This document shows, piece after piece, positions 32,794 to 44,560 of a DNA stretch of 64,000 bases (positions within the stretch are counted from its first letter, which is position 1; every line of letters begins with the position of its first letter). A model generated the notes under the pieces. It worked only from the letters and a program-made list of their open reading frames with translations. It searched no databases and had not been told where the DNA came from. This DNA is from Lichtheimia corymbifera B2541 (Eukaryota; Mucoromycota; Mucoromycetes; Mucorales; Lichtheimiaceae). The position numbers and the translations under genes were made by a program. The DNA lies in assembly GCA_000697475.1 (NCBI GenBank), contig JNEU01000776.1:1-64000 (forward strand), in the 5' to 3' direction.

Positions 32794-33975
32794 TGAGAAA
32801 GTGGAAAGACAAGTGGTGAAGTTGCTGTGGGAAATGAAAGCGTCCAAGGCAGTAGTCTTTATATGGAATATGCAACGTTGGTCAGAGCCCACTTTCCATA
32901 ACAGTATCAACTTGGATTACCTCAACAGCCCCCCTCCTAGTGGTGCCCGATGGAATAAGCTTTCTATAGCATAATAGTATCTCATTTATATATGATCATT
33001 ACCGCATAGCCATGTTGATAGACACAACCACTACTAGTATAGTCAATGTAAACCAATAAAGGTTGCTATGGCGACTTGCACGACAAAACGTTTATGCATT
33101 CGGAAAAAGGCGGGCAAATCTTGACAGTCTTCCAGCCATGTTAACGTGGATAATCGCTTGCTGCATGTTTGGGTATACTGCTAGAATGACTTTAATGCTT
33201 TGGCATCCCATTGCCTATCTTTTACAATACATTGACATTCTTCTCTTTCATTGTGAGAAAGATTCTGATGACACTCGCATCTGCCTCCTATTAAGATGAA
33301 ATGTAATACAGTGACAGCTGTACATCATGTGAAATCCCAAGTTCTGGGGAATTAATTATTGTGAATTGTGGGCTACATGAAACATAACGACGAGTGAAGA
33401 AGTATAGCAATCTGGCCGAAATGCTGATTAGAATCCTTGGTTACTGGTTGCTGGTGTCGAGTGGTGTAAATGAATGCCCACTGTCGATTATAAATGCATC
33501 CATCGCGATGCTGTCAACAATCATTTGGCAAGCTGATCACACTTTATACCCACAAGAAGAGGCACAGGAACACGTGATTAGTTGTTTCTATTACCTTGGA
33601 GAGCTATATTGTTCGATACCCATATATCCACGTGAAGCAACAATGTAGCATGCGGTAAGGCCAACGTCATCCAACTGGCTCCCTCTACTCCAAATAACAG
33701 CATATTGATTATTGTGATGAAAATTGTTGATGACCCTTTATACTACAGTACTCCTTTTCACAGATCCCGCTGATGCCAATGCAAAAAACACAACGTATTA
33801 AACAATAGCTTGTATAATGTATGCAGATTTGGATAATACTAAGGTAATACTAATAGCTACTGGAAACGGGATATATAAAAAAGGGAAAATGACATTTGCC
33901 GTCAAATTTCTCTCCCTTGCGTTGTATAATAGCAGTAAGGAGGAGAGCTTATGGGGTGAACTATATATTGAAAGA
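32794..33975. other. Intergenic region, no gene seen
   Basis: This 1.2-kb stretch holds the bZIP promoter at its left end and the 3' flank of SHO1 at its right. Short frames show no domain. CACGTG-like sites occur near 33573 and 33631. Confidence 0.45.
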
Positions 33976-35074
33976 TTAGTAAACGTAGGGATGAAATATC
34001 ATATATGAACATATGCGACATACATAATTGCTCGGCACAATACCAATAGCACCATTATGCTTCTTTGCCTGCCACCAATTGCCTCGCCTGTCGAGGATTT
34101 CAATTAATTCATCCTTCTCGAACGATAATTCGTTAGGGTCATTTGGATTTGCACGATCTACAAGGGCGTCAAGTTTGGTTGAGGATCTAATTATATTTTC
34201 TCGATGCGCTGGCTGGTTACTTACACGTATGTAGTGCCTTCACTTCATCTTTTGCAACGGCAGCTTTAGGTGTAGCGGCATGTTGCACAGGCGCTGATGC
34301 GCTTTTAGCGCGATGCAAAGGTGCTGGTTCCTGCTTCTCTTGGAGTTGTGGAGACTGGGGTGAAACTGGAACAGAGACAGCGCTGGCAGTGATTGCAGAG
34401 GCTGAAGATTGGTGGTGGAGGTGACGCTGGTACTGGTGCTGCTGGTGCATATCATTACCAAGATGTACATGACTGGCCATTGGAGATTGTAAGCCGTATA
34501 CAGTGCCATGTACTGATGATTGCTCAGTGCTCCCAAAGATAAACACCCACATATACTATATAAATTACTCAGTTGGATACGGCTCCTTCGCTTTGATTGT
34601 ACAACCATGGTACCTGCATAATGACCAAGACACATGCGCCAGCAGCAGCAGCCTTTGAACTGCTCCCACCACGGTTCAAAAACATTTCAATCAACAGCGT
34701 GAGCATGGCAATACTGATGGCAAGCAGTGTAAGTAGCTGTAAATAGATAAAGGATCAGCATGTCATTGCATGGCTAAAGAAACCTTCAAGAACGAATACT
34801 ATACCACGAGTTGATAATGACGAAATAATAATTTTGCAAGTACCACGTAAATGGCAATGAGCAGGCAAAGTTCGTATACAATGATCCACCAACTAGCACC
34901 ATGGATTTGTGCAAAGCATGCACCTATGAATGTAACGAGCCAACCGATCTACATGGAAAAAGTGTTGGTGATGCCCGGTATCTTTTTACATCGTTGCTAG
35001 CACTTTACAGAAGCCAAAACTGCCGAGCTTAATACGATTGGATTGCTTGTAACGTGGGATAGATTGTATGTCAT
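33976..35074 (-). CDS. SHO1: SHO1-type osmosensor: four TM segments plus C-terminal SH3 domain
   Basis: Five exons join in phase. The N terminus ([22 protein letters not shown]) leads into four membrane segments: [48 protein letters not shown] and [17 protein letters not shown] low-complexity His/Gln/Ser cytosolic linker follows. The SH3 domain is [52 protein letters not shown], with the canonical ALxxY, WW and PSNY elements. Sho1 couples osmotic or cell-surface signals to the HOG and filamentation MAP-kinase pathways, recruiting Pbs2 through SH3. The last intron must end at CTTGTAG next to the codon for Arg to restore the ALYDY-like core. A short tail of about 13 residues follows the SH3. 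Confidence 0.9.
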
Positions 35075-35444
35075 TGGAAAAATTCGATACGAGTGATTGG
35101 AATGAGTGATTGATCAGAAATGAATGCTGTCTATGCAATGGATAATGATATTGGTTATGCAAAGGAATGGAACGGATGAGACACAATGAGTGGAAAGAGG
35201 ATGATTGCAGAAAACACAAGTGAAGAAAAGAGACTGGAAAACAATAGATACAAGCGCACGAGCCGTTATAAAAGAGAATGAATACCGTGATCCCTCCCTA
35301 TTTTGCTTATCCATATAACTCCTTGGCCCAACTCCCCTTTACGCAAACGCTCATCCCTTGTTACTTTAACAGGAATGATTTATTGTTCGAACAAGAGACA
35401 AAATCATATTCTGCTGTGGATCCACGGATATGTCTTGATTCCCT

Positions 35445-35761
35445 TTAACGGTACTACATAGCAACGGTAGCAATGGCAACAATATAAGTAAAAAACTCTC
35501 ATATCTTGTCATACCACACATACCTTGTGGAAACCAATATCGTTGGCGTATTCACGGAAGCATTGACGGCAAATGTTAAGGTTGTACTTGCGGATCAAGG
35601 CAGCAGTGTGGGCGCAGACGCGGCTGTATCAACATCGGAATGGAGTCATGAGCCAATCTGGACCTTGTTTACGCCATGGCGATTAGAAGGTACACATACC
35701 ACTGACGAGAGCCCTTGCCATATTGGCGGGGACGGGAGTTCCAGACGTTAGCGTGGGCCAT
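35445..35761 (-). CDS. RPS29: Ribosomal protein uS14 (S29)
   Basis: Three exons (35761-35700, 35623-35524, 35453-35445) give 56 residues, the exact family length: [18 protein letters not shown], then the zinc-binding CRVC...CRQC pair, ending [10 protein letters not shown]. It is a small-subunit protein of the cytosolic ribosome. The last coding exon is only nine bases (Tyr-Arg-stop), found after a 70-nt intron. Automated gene finders may miss it or extend the second exon. Confidence 0.95.
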
Positions 35762-37017
35762 GTTGAATTATACAAAGTATCGACACGAGAAAGAGGAGGA
35801 ATCAGTCCAGCCACCCAAAAACACAGAGAATTTTTACATTCGCCCGCCTGTCAATCTGGATCCCGTTCTCAGCATAGAGGAATTAAAGGCGATTTCTTTT
35901 CTGGTGTGCATTGGCCCTATGATAGTCACATACATATATTCACTATAGTCAATTTCATCAATGCTTTGCTATTAAAGATGTTTAATCGTATCCTTCTTCA
36001 GGCAAAATACGGCGGATCTCAGGCCATTCTCACTAAATGATGATGCCGTTTCATGCATTGTTAGTGTTCTTCTTTCCCCTACAGTCCTCTCCACTATTAT
36101 CCACAAGAATCAATATAATAGGTTCCCTCGGTTATGTCTAGCACACATACAATAAACCACTTTTTCATTGTGTTTTCTTTTCACCACACGTGCCTTTTAC
36201 ATACAATATACAACAAAGACCCTATTGTGGGTTGCTGGAAATCGAAGCTATGGTGTCGTCGAGCCACATTAAATTGCAAGTGAGCTATAGCAACTTGAGT
36301 TCGACCTTGCCGCGTATACAAACCAAGCCAAGAGAACCATTCATTCGGCACTTAGGCAAATGTACCTGTTATACAAAGCGTAGGGCAACAAAGCAACGAA
36401 AAAGCAATAGTGCCGGTATATCATTTACTCTCATGCATCACCCTTTCTTATTCAATCCAGCCTCAAGCGCCCCTTTTCTAGTATGTTCGTCATCGTTGAC
36501 AAATGAAAGTCCCACTTTGCGTACATACAAACACAACTATCATGGCCACCAATAAGAATATCTTCACTCATCCTATCTCAAGAATACAGGATCAAATGTG
36601 GTATAGATAACATTCCATACTGAGTCAACACATCCAAAAGCATCTATCTACTGACGAATCCTCAGACTGGATGTTTGAGATATGTCGATGGCCATTCTTT
36701 GCCGCGTCAACCAAAAATTATATTGCTGGGCAACAATCTTGCGACGCAATTAACGCAATATTATGCCTCACGATTCATGTGCTTTCTACCCGATACTCTC
36801 GGATCTAGTCATCATTTTGACTCATTGACCATACCGTGGTTGGCTTGAAAAAGATGCATACAGGCTATCATAGGTGGACCTTATCATAGGGTAGGTAGGG
36901 TAAATGATCCATCATGCACTGTCCGCCAATGGAATTGAGCCTTCAAGATCTGCCGTCTCGCTTGTGACACGAACAACTCCTTCTGCACCTTTGGCGCTAT
37001 CTCGGTCTAGCTGATTG
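35762..37017. other. Intergenic region upstream of RPS29, no gene seen
   Basis: It carries the RPS29 promoter on the minus strand. Frames at 35723-36040 and 36190-36555 lack domains and overlap nothing conserved. A TAGGTGGACCTTATCATAGGGTAGGTAGGG patch near 36870-36900 is slightly repetitive. Confidence 0.45.
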
Positions 37018-39140
37018 ACAAAGAGCAAAGACCACTTTTCATATAGCATTAAGCTTACAACGGTATATGTAAAACATAAAGGTGCCTGTATCTCTAAACT
37101 TTACAATGAAACATGGGCTCTTTCATAGAACAATATTGCTCGGCTGGGTGTAGCGCACCTTGGGTGCAAGTTTCACGATCCAGCTCGCCGATCCTAGATT
37201 TTCGCAATCTGAGATCGGCGAGTCTGATCGTGAAACTTGCACCCAAGGTGCGCTTCACCCCGACGAGCAACTTTGTTCGATTGAAGACCCCACATTTCAT
37301 TGTAAAGTTTAGAGATACAGTCACCTTTATGTTTTTACTATGCTGTACGCGTAATGCTATATGGAGAGTGGCGTTTGTTCATTGGGAAGTATCATGCAAA
37401 TGAGCTGTGTTGTACAAAGAAGTCCGTCTGCATCTTCAGCTCTATCGGGGTCTCCCTACTTGACAATGACCAAAGACCACTCGTCATATAGCATCACGCT
37501 TACAGCATATGTAAAACATAAAGGTGCCTATTTATTCAAATTTCCATAATGATGTGTAGAGGCTTTATGAGAACGATGTTGATCAGCATGCCCGAGAGCA
37601 CCTCCTGACCAAGTTTCAAGGTCGCCATGGGCAATATCGGCGCGCACGGCCGCACACGCTATTTGTGTTTCCATCCCTTCGTCGTCTCTCCCACATTCAA
37701 GGTTCTCATAATGAACTCTGAGGTCTTTATGAGAACGAAATTGCTCGGCGTGGTCGAAAGGATGTTGTGTGAAAGTTTCAGGTTCGAGGTGGGCAATCTC
37801 GGGGAACAGGAGCGTCTACCTACTTCTCTCCTACTTTTGGGCTGGCCGGCATTCAAAATGTTCATAATGAACCATGCTGTTTTTAAATGAATGAAGTTGA
37901 TCAGCATGTGTGAGAGTACCTTCTGACCAAGTTTCAAGTGCGAGATAGTGAATTCCAAGGAACTACATACTAAATGACTTTTTCATAAATCCGGCGCTTT
38001 CCCAATTTTTCATCCATCATAGTCAATCCCACATTATGCTCTCCCTTTCGAAATTTTCAAATGAAGTGTGGGTTCTTTATTAATACAAAGTTGATCAGCA
38101 TGTCCTAGAGCACCTTGTGTGCAAGTTTCAGGTTAGCAATCCCAATATCATGCATTGATATCAGTGTATATGGATGTGTCTGACTACCTGACAGATTTAA
38201 TTTCCACCTCTTCCACTCCCACTTTATTTCCCTCTTCTTCCATTTCCAACTGTTGATGCATTCAAGTACAACTACAACCTGCAAACGATTGCCCTCCTTC
38301 AGCCCATCATGTCAATGCTACAGCTGCCTTCATTCGAATTCCTTGACTGAATGGACACGCTCATGGCGTGTACTCCCCACTACAGCAACACCCGCATTCC
38401 TTGACACTGCACGTTCTCTTGCACACTCTTCTGCCACAGCCAATCGTAAAAGAAGTTGCTATTAGGGAGGTCGTTGCTCCATTGCACTCAATCAGCGTTC
38501 ACTATCTTGTCAGTCTATTACAACACACGCTCTTGCACACTTTTCTGCCACAGCCAAAGATAGCAATGTCTTTGCTTCGTTGTCTCAAGTTACTTGCAGC
38601 AACTTGTCTTCCAGTCTTTTCATGTGGACAGCAGATAGTCTTTCTATAGTAGCAGCTTTATTTACGTGTAGAAACATGCTTAATACTCATGGATTCCTTT
38701 GAATGATGCCATATCAACCTTTTATATATCCTGCATTACAAGCAATCTTCGCCTGGTTGAGCCGCGATAGAAAATGGCCAAGAATGAGATAGACCAACAG
38801 CCGGATTGGAAAGGGAAGTCTTTCTTATTGGACTTTCAAGACTTATGGATGGATGGGTGCAACCAAGTGCAGTGATAACAGATCGTGGAATGCTGCGTTG
38901 GTTAATTGCAGCGTTGTCAACAGGAAGGATCACGTGGATACGGCTGAGTGAGGATCATGATGGATTGGGATGGCGTTGGCAAGAGGGGGGTTTTTGCCGT
39001 CATGGATGGTGTGGGAATATTGGAGTCGAGGCATGCATAGCATTAATGTCGATGAAGACGGCAGCAATCAAGGGTACAGTGACACAACAGTGCCCACGAT
39101 TCTGTGTGATCCCCATAATTGGTTTCTGCAATGAAAAGGA
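37018..39140 (+). repeat. Complex interspersed repeat, copy B
   Basis: It is collinear with copy A from the palindrome region to the 3' end, matching roughly 3460-5240. It includes ~110-bp units starting near 37540, 37690, 37853 and 38050 (compare 3700, 3847, 4002, 4195). It then shares the unit-free 3' part: TATCAGTGTATATGGAT at 38160 and 4317, GACACTGCACGTTCTCTTG at 38402 and 4563, and GATCACGTGGATACGGCT at 38929 and 5060. The 5' array seen in copy A (1627-2600) is missing. Similarity fades near 39130. Small indels and substitutions throughout show it is not a recent duplicate. Confidence 0.8.
37066..37342. repeat. Palindrome 3 (shorter form) in copy B
   Basis: The outer arms are the same as in palindromes 1 and 2 (TATGTAAAACATAAAGGTG and its complement). 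The inner GTCACCACCAGCCAAAGT hairpin and poly-A tract are absent, leaving a small central palindrome around GATCGGCGAG. Total length is about 277 bp against about 360 bp in copy A. Confidence 0.85.
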
Positions 39141-41247
39141 GGAGAGCCGGAAAGAGAGACTAGACCATTACATCATTGTATCGAGCCGTGTTTGTTGCCT
39201 CTACATATCACATTACGTTGTTAAAGCTTCCTTGTTCATATGCTGATAGACGACAAGCATCGGCAATTCTCAAGATTGTACATACGCTTGTATCGTTAAT
39301 AAACACATATAATGGTATCCGATAATGGTGTTTGTTGCAAAAGCTTGGTCCATTGAAAGTCTGGATCATTACGTTCAAGAAAGAATGAGCTCTGATCGAG
39401 TGCATACATACGCCACAACTTGTACCGATTGGTCGGATTTCATGCACTGCGCGTTCGTGTAACGAGTCGACCTGACAATAATCATTTTCTGCATCACTGC
39501 TACACTTGTATTCGCTTTTTCACTTTACCTTATTACCACCATCAGCATCACCATACAATATCAGCACATTATAATTTTAGGAAGGAAATTTGTATACACG
39601 GGTACATGTATGTGTGTGGTGTGCGTATGTGTGTGTGTGTGTGTGCATGTCAATGGGACAATGAGAAGAAGGGATAAAAGTTCACTGGTGACACAGACCT
39701 ATGACCATTGTTCGGGTTACATTTTTCTTTCTGTATGAAAATGGTTCGGGTTACATTGAAAATAGTCCGGGTCACTTGTCCGGCACTTTTCTTTTAAAAA
39801 CGCCCTTTTCCGCAGCCCTTGATTGCCCCATCTCTTCCGTCCTTTTCACACTTTTACGATGCTTTGGCCCAAGTAAGTTGCATTTATGGTCTCTTGCCAC
39901 TTGTTTTACTCAGATATGATGCTGGTTGTAGGGACAAGGGATGGATCATTGCCCCTCAAAGCCCAGTTTCCATGGCGTCCATGAATCCCAGCAGATCTTG
40001 ATACGAAGGTAGCAAGGATGTTGGCCATTCCTCGTAAACTGGCTGCCCACCACGTCTCGGCGTGTTGCATGGGCGTTCGGCCGAGGACGAAACGCAGACC
40101 GGTAGCAGTGTCCAGGGTGCACTAATAAATTGACCGCTATCCAAAGATACCAACAAGTGGCTCTTGTTGGGTAATGCTAAAGGATTCACTGGAGGAAACT
40201 GGAGGGGAAGGCATGTGTACTCTCTTAAACAACCATGTTTTCGCTGATCCCACTTTGCTACACTCTTCTATTTGTCTGGTGGTAGCCATATCTCAAAGAC
40301 ACAAGCATGGTTTCTTTCCAACGAGGTTTTGGCGCGTCAAGTCCGGCACCTTGACTGGGATGGTTGTGGGAAACTGCAACTTACCTTGGACTAAAGTGGC
40401 ATGCAAGCGCCTCGTCGACCTGGAATTGGTGCCTACAGGTAGAGGTTGGGGATGGTTGAGTAGCGACCTTCTCGTTGGTCATCCCTGTGAGTACTTTAGC
40501 CTTGGCTTTAGGAAACCAACAGCTGCTCGTTTATTCTAGTATTGTAATCAATAAATCATGATCTTTAATTAAACATATATTCCTGTCTTTGCATGTTTGA
40601 TAACGCATTGTCAAGTAGCATTTGATTTTCCTTGGTTGGCACTGTGCACAAGTGCGTGTTGTTGGATTACATATGATTTTTCTTTCCTCCTCCCTTTCCA
40701 CAGCTGGTTTCCCTGAAGCTTATTATACCATGCAATAGTCATTGTTTGTCTTCCGGCAAGTATGAAGAATATAACAGTAACGGCCATTTATTGACAAAAT
40801 GATAATTTATTACGTATGTTTGTCTCTTTAATAAAAGATCCTGTGCTTGGCTTTGGAAGTAACTTGAAGTAACACTTAAAGAGGATCAATCTCACCAGCA
40901 ATCTCGACTTGGCTGTAGCAAAGATGTAAAAGAAAAATGTACCATGGCATGTTTGGCAGCATCGCATGTCCGAGCACACCTATGCCAGCAGAAGTTACGG
41001 GCCTCCAACAGGATTTCTTTGCAAAACACACTCCCCGTTTGCATTCTACATATCAGGGTGTAAATCAGGAAGCTTTAGTGATGTAGTAATAATGTTGTGA
41101 CAAGAGAACAAAAGTATCTGGATACGGTGATGTCAAAGTCTATTCCCACCTTTCAATCCAGAAACCAACCAAGTGATCGATAATGTTATGTTGAATCCAA
41201 TTTTCATTCAATAAAAAGTTCGAAGAATAGGGCGTGATAGTAACAAG
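39141..41247. other. Gene-free stretch between repeat copies B and C
   Basis: Frames at 39956-40189 (-) and 40174-40539 (+) have no recognisable domain and no splice partners. Near 39712-39785 a short motif recurs three times (GTTCGGGTTACAT, GTTCGGGTTACAT, GTCCGGGTCACTT). A TG-rich microsatellite lies at 39608-39650. No RNA gene is seen. Confidence 0.45.
39608..39650. repeat. TG-rich microsatellite
   Basis: An interrupted (TG)n run with GTATG/GTGCG interruptions, ending TGTGCATGTC. Confidence 0.9.
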
Positions 41248-42775
41248 TATGATGAAGGAAGAGCATTGCAAATTGACTAAGCTACGGGTGAATCAAATGG
41301 AGGCAACAGGGATAATTGTGTCATTGTATTCTTTGATACTGCCGGCATAATCATCCTTCATCCATGGTTGCAAAATAGCTGCTGCATGCATTGGATCGAG
41401 TGCTCCAGTATCATCCATGGCTGTAGAACACCTGTCACCCATCCATCATCGTCCTCAGCCGTATCCACGTGATCGTTCCTGTTGACGACGGCGACAAGTA
41501 ACCAAAGCAACCACTGCACTTGGATCCCATCGATCCATCCATCCATAACCATATCGCTGCTGATATGCTTCCTTTTTCATCCGGCTGGTGCCCTATCGCA
41601 TCTCAACCAGGTGAAGATTGTTTGTATTGCGGTGCACTCCATCCACTGGAATTCACATGTACAAAGCAGGTTGCTGCAAGTAACAGGAGGCAATAGAGTA
41701 AAGGGTATGCAAGAGCGTGTGTTGTGGTAGACTGACAAGGCAGTGAGCGTTGTTTGAGTCAATGGAGTAAAGATCTCGCTATTAGCAACTGCTGCATTGA
41801 ATGCTGTTACGATTGGTTGTGACATGGAAGCGTGCAAGGGCGTGTGTTGTGTCAAGAGACTCGTGTGTTGTAGAAGAGTGACAAGAAGGCTGTGTATATG
41901 CCATGCACTTACCATTCAGTCAAATACAGTCGGATCAAGACAGTAGCAGGATTGACATGATGGGTTGAAGCAGGACAATCGTTTGCAGATTGTAGTTGTA
42001 CTTGAATGGAGCAACAGTTGAGAATGGGAGGAGGAAGAGGGGAGAAGCTGAGAGTAGAAGAAGAGGTGGAAATTAAATAGGTCAGGCACCGACCGGCAGA
42101 CCCATACATACTAGTACAATCAATCCATGACCTTGATTGCCTCTCTCCAACCTGAAACTTTCACACAATATGCTCTATGACATGCTGATCAACTTTGTTA
42201 TAATAAAGAACCCACACTTCATTCAAAGATTTTGAATGGGAGGGTATAATGTGGGGTTTACTATGATGGACGGAAATTCCGTACCCCGCCCGAATCCATG
42301 AAATGTCATTTAGTATGCATAATCTTGGGATTCCACACCTCGAATCTGAAACTGGGTAAGAAGGTTCTCTGAGTCATGCTGATCTACTCTATTGATATTA
42401 AAACCGCACGCTTCATTCTGAGAACTTTGAATGCGAACAGGACAAATATAGGAGATACGATGGATGGACAGTTAATGACCCCGAGACTGTCCACCTCGAT
42501 CATGAAACTTGCACACATGGTGCTGTCGGCCACGACAAGCAACTTTGTTCTCATAAAGACCGCATGCTTCACTATAAAAATGTTGGGGAACTTATGTTTT
42601 ACATATGCTGTAAACATGATGGAGTTGCTTTTCCCTACTGGATGGTGTCGACTGCATTAACGGAAAGATGGGAGAGCTGAGTGAAATGGCACGTGGTAGT
42701 TACACACGCACGTCCTTGACAGGTTGCTGCACAATGGACGATGATGATGATTGCCTTTAGGAATGTACGTAAGTA
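41248..42775 (-). repeat. Complex interspersed repeat, copy C (inverted)
   Basis: Read on the minus strand, it starts near 42775 (CCTAAAGGCAATC, matching 1474) and ends near 41248 (GCTCTTCCTTCATCATACTT, matching 5286-5305). It carries reversed ~110-bp units at about 42490-42600, 42350-42440 and 42140-42240. It then carries the shared 3' part, including GATCACGTGGATACGGCT at 41457-41474 (complement). Because it holds both outer ends of copy A but skips the palindromes, it best defines the full element boundaries. It is more compact (1.5 kb). Confidence 0.75.
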
Positions 42776-44125
42776 ATCCGTCTAATAATAATGATGAACA
42801 TGCATGAAGGATGGTATGTGTAAGTAAATAATAGTTCCATGTCTTATTTTGATATACCGAGTGGAGTTGCATAGATCACCAATAAATTAAAGTTGGACAT
42901 GATGCGCACGGACATGCCTGATGCCACTTTTTGTCACAGTAAGATATATTGGTTGATCACCCATCCTGAAACTCAATGTGGGATCACGTTTTATCTAAAG
43001 ATCAAAACGCTCTTTGTAATATCAGAAAAGGCATACACTTCTTATTAGACCAATCTGCCTATTATCTTATCTACTAGGCGATACTACTGTAATCACAAGC
43101 AAGAAAGGAAGGATGTAAGCTAGCAAAGTCCAAATGCTTGTAATAAAGGATGATTCGTATCATAAATTTCTAGCTACTTTGCCACGCATGGTCGTCGTCG
43201 TTACTTGACAACCCCCAAGAGATACAGAGACAGAATAGGATACAGGACAAGCAGCCTCATTTAGCACATGGTGCGTTGGTCGGTGGGGCTATTTGTCGTG
43301 CGTCTACTAGTCATTTATTCTTCTGAAGGTGTACACATTGTTGAGCACAAAGCGTTGGTGATTGGTGCCTGTTGTTATTGGGAACCAATCTTCATGATCA
43401 CGGGACCCCGAAAAAGCGTGCACTTGAAATGTTGCAGTTGTTGATACGCTCATGATGGCCAAAGGTGATCATAAAGATATGTACAAATGTTGGCGAAACC
43501 TCCCTAGATGGCAACCACATGCTATTGGCATGGTCTTCTGTCTTTTTTGTGCACGTAGTTACTGCTATTATCACTGCTTTATGTAGTGGCTGCATTGGCC
43601 AGCCAACTTTTTTATAGCACAAGTACATAGAGTACACGTCGTCAGGAAGTCGATTGTGCCACTAGTACTCAGCGCAAAAGATCGCTAAATTGTCTCGAAG
43701 GACGGATTTTCTTGACGCACTAATTACTATAACAGAGAGCCTGGGATAATCTGGGCTCATTTATAAGGTATAATATGGATGCATCATGCTGCATAAACTG
43801 TGATATTTTCTCAATGATAATTAATCACTCACAAAACAGATGTTGTTGATGCTAATTCGGGAGGATAGATCACCCATTACGTCATGCATCATTCGTAGTG
43901 TATAAACCCATAGCAACAAGCGAGATTTGTAACTTTTGAAACATATTCGGGTGATGGGTGTCATGAAAGAGAAAGCCAGAACAAGTATTTACTTTGAACA
44001 AAAAGAACAGATTTTTACAGAGGAAAGGGTGAGTGAAAAGGTGTGGTGGGATGAGTGGGGGTATCATGTTGTTGGTTGCCATGGAGAGGGAGTATGCTCC
44101 TTTTGTCATGCAGTGGAGATTTGAT
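42776..44125. other. Intergenic region, no gene seen
   Basis: I find no coding exon chain, RNA gene or repeat copy. The right end is the 3' flank of the small gene that follows. Confidence 0.45.
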
Positions 44126-44560
44126 TCACCGCAATTGCTGTTGCTCTGCCTCTTCTTGAACAAGTCGTTTTATCAACTGGAAAAGACGATGCTTCTCTTG
44201 CTTCAGCTGATCAAGCTTGGTGGTGATCTCGCTGACGGTCATTGATGAGGAGGAAGGACATTTGGATATTGCACGATGAGCACACACTGGTGGAGAAGGT
44301 GGTGGTGGAGGTGGTGGAGTAAGTGCCCTTTCGACTGGAGGTGAAGGAAGCCCACCATTAACGTCATGTGTTGCTTTCTTTTTCAAAGGTCGTTGAATGA
44401 CAGGATGATGGGACAATTTACGTTTGCTACCTCTGCAGCCATAGCGTTGAACAATAGCATTCTTGATGGATTCAATATGAGTTGGTGGTGACAAGTCGTA
44501 TGTGACCTTTTGTATAGTAGTGCGCGTTTCAACTGCTGTATCGAATACCTTGATAGTCAT
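44126..44560 (-). CDS. Small protein of unknown function with C-terminal coiled coil
   Basis: A 144-residue frame starting MTIKVFDTAVETRTTIQKVTYDLSPPTHIESIKNAIVQRYGCRG. The N-terminal 45 residues look folded and conserved in style. A basic stretch (GSKRKLSHHPVIQRPLKKK) could be a nuclear signal. A Pro-run (PPPPPPPSPP) is followed by a clear heptad helix (ITTKLDQLKQEKHRLFQLIKRLVQEEAEQQQ). The open frame extends 30 codons upstream into a hydrophobic, Phe-rich stretch that looks like 5' leader rather than protein, so I start at 44560. I do not recognise the family; a nuclear regulatory role would be a guess. Confidence 0.65.
   Translation of the reverse strand: MTIKVFDTAVETRTTIQKVTYDLSPPTHIESIKNAIVQRYGCRGSKRKLSHHPVIQRPLKKKATHDVNGGLPSPPVERALTPPPPPPPSPPVCAHRAISKCPSSSSMTVSEITTKLDQLKQEKHRLFQLIKRLVQEEAEQQQLR

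Noticed and set aside
35506..35751. Plus-strand ORF opposite RPS29
   Set aside because: The minus strand encodes a complete 56-residue uS14 with correct introns; the plus-strand frame has no support.
37659..37958. 99-codon minus-strand ORF inside copy B as a real gene
   Set aside because: It spans two ~110-bp repeat units. The same reading is broken by stops in most other units, so it is listed as a finding and not as a CDS.
40174..40539. 121-codon plus-strand ORF in the gene-free block
   Set aside because: No recognisable domain, no splice partners, and an opposing frame of similar length overlaps it; most likely chance.
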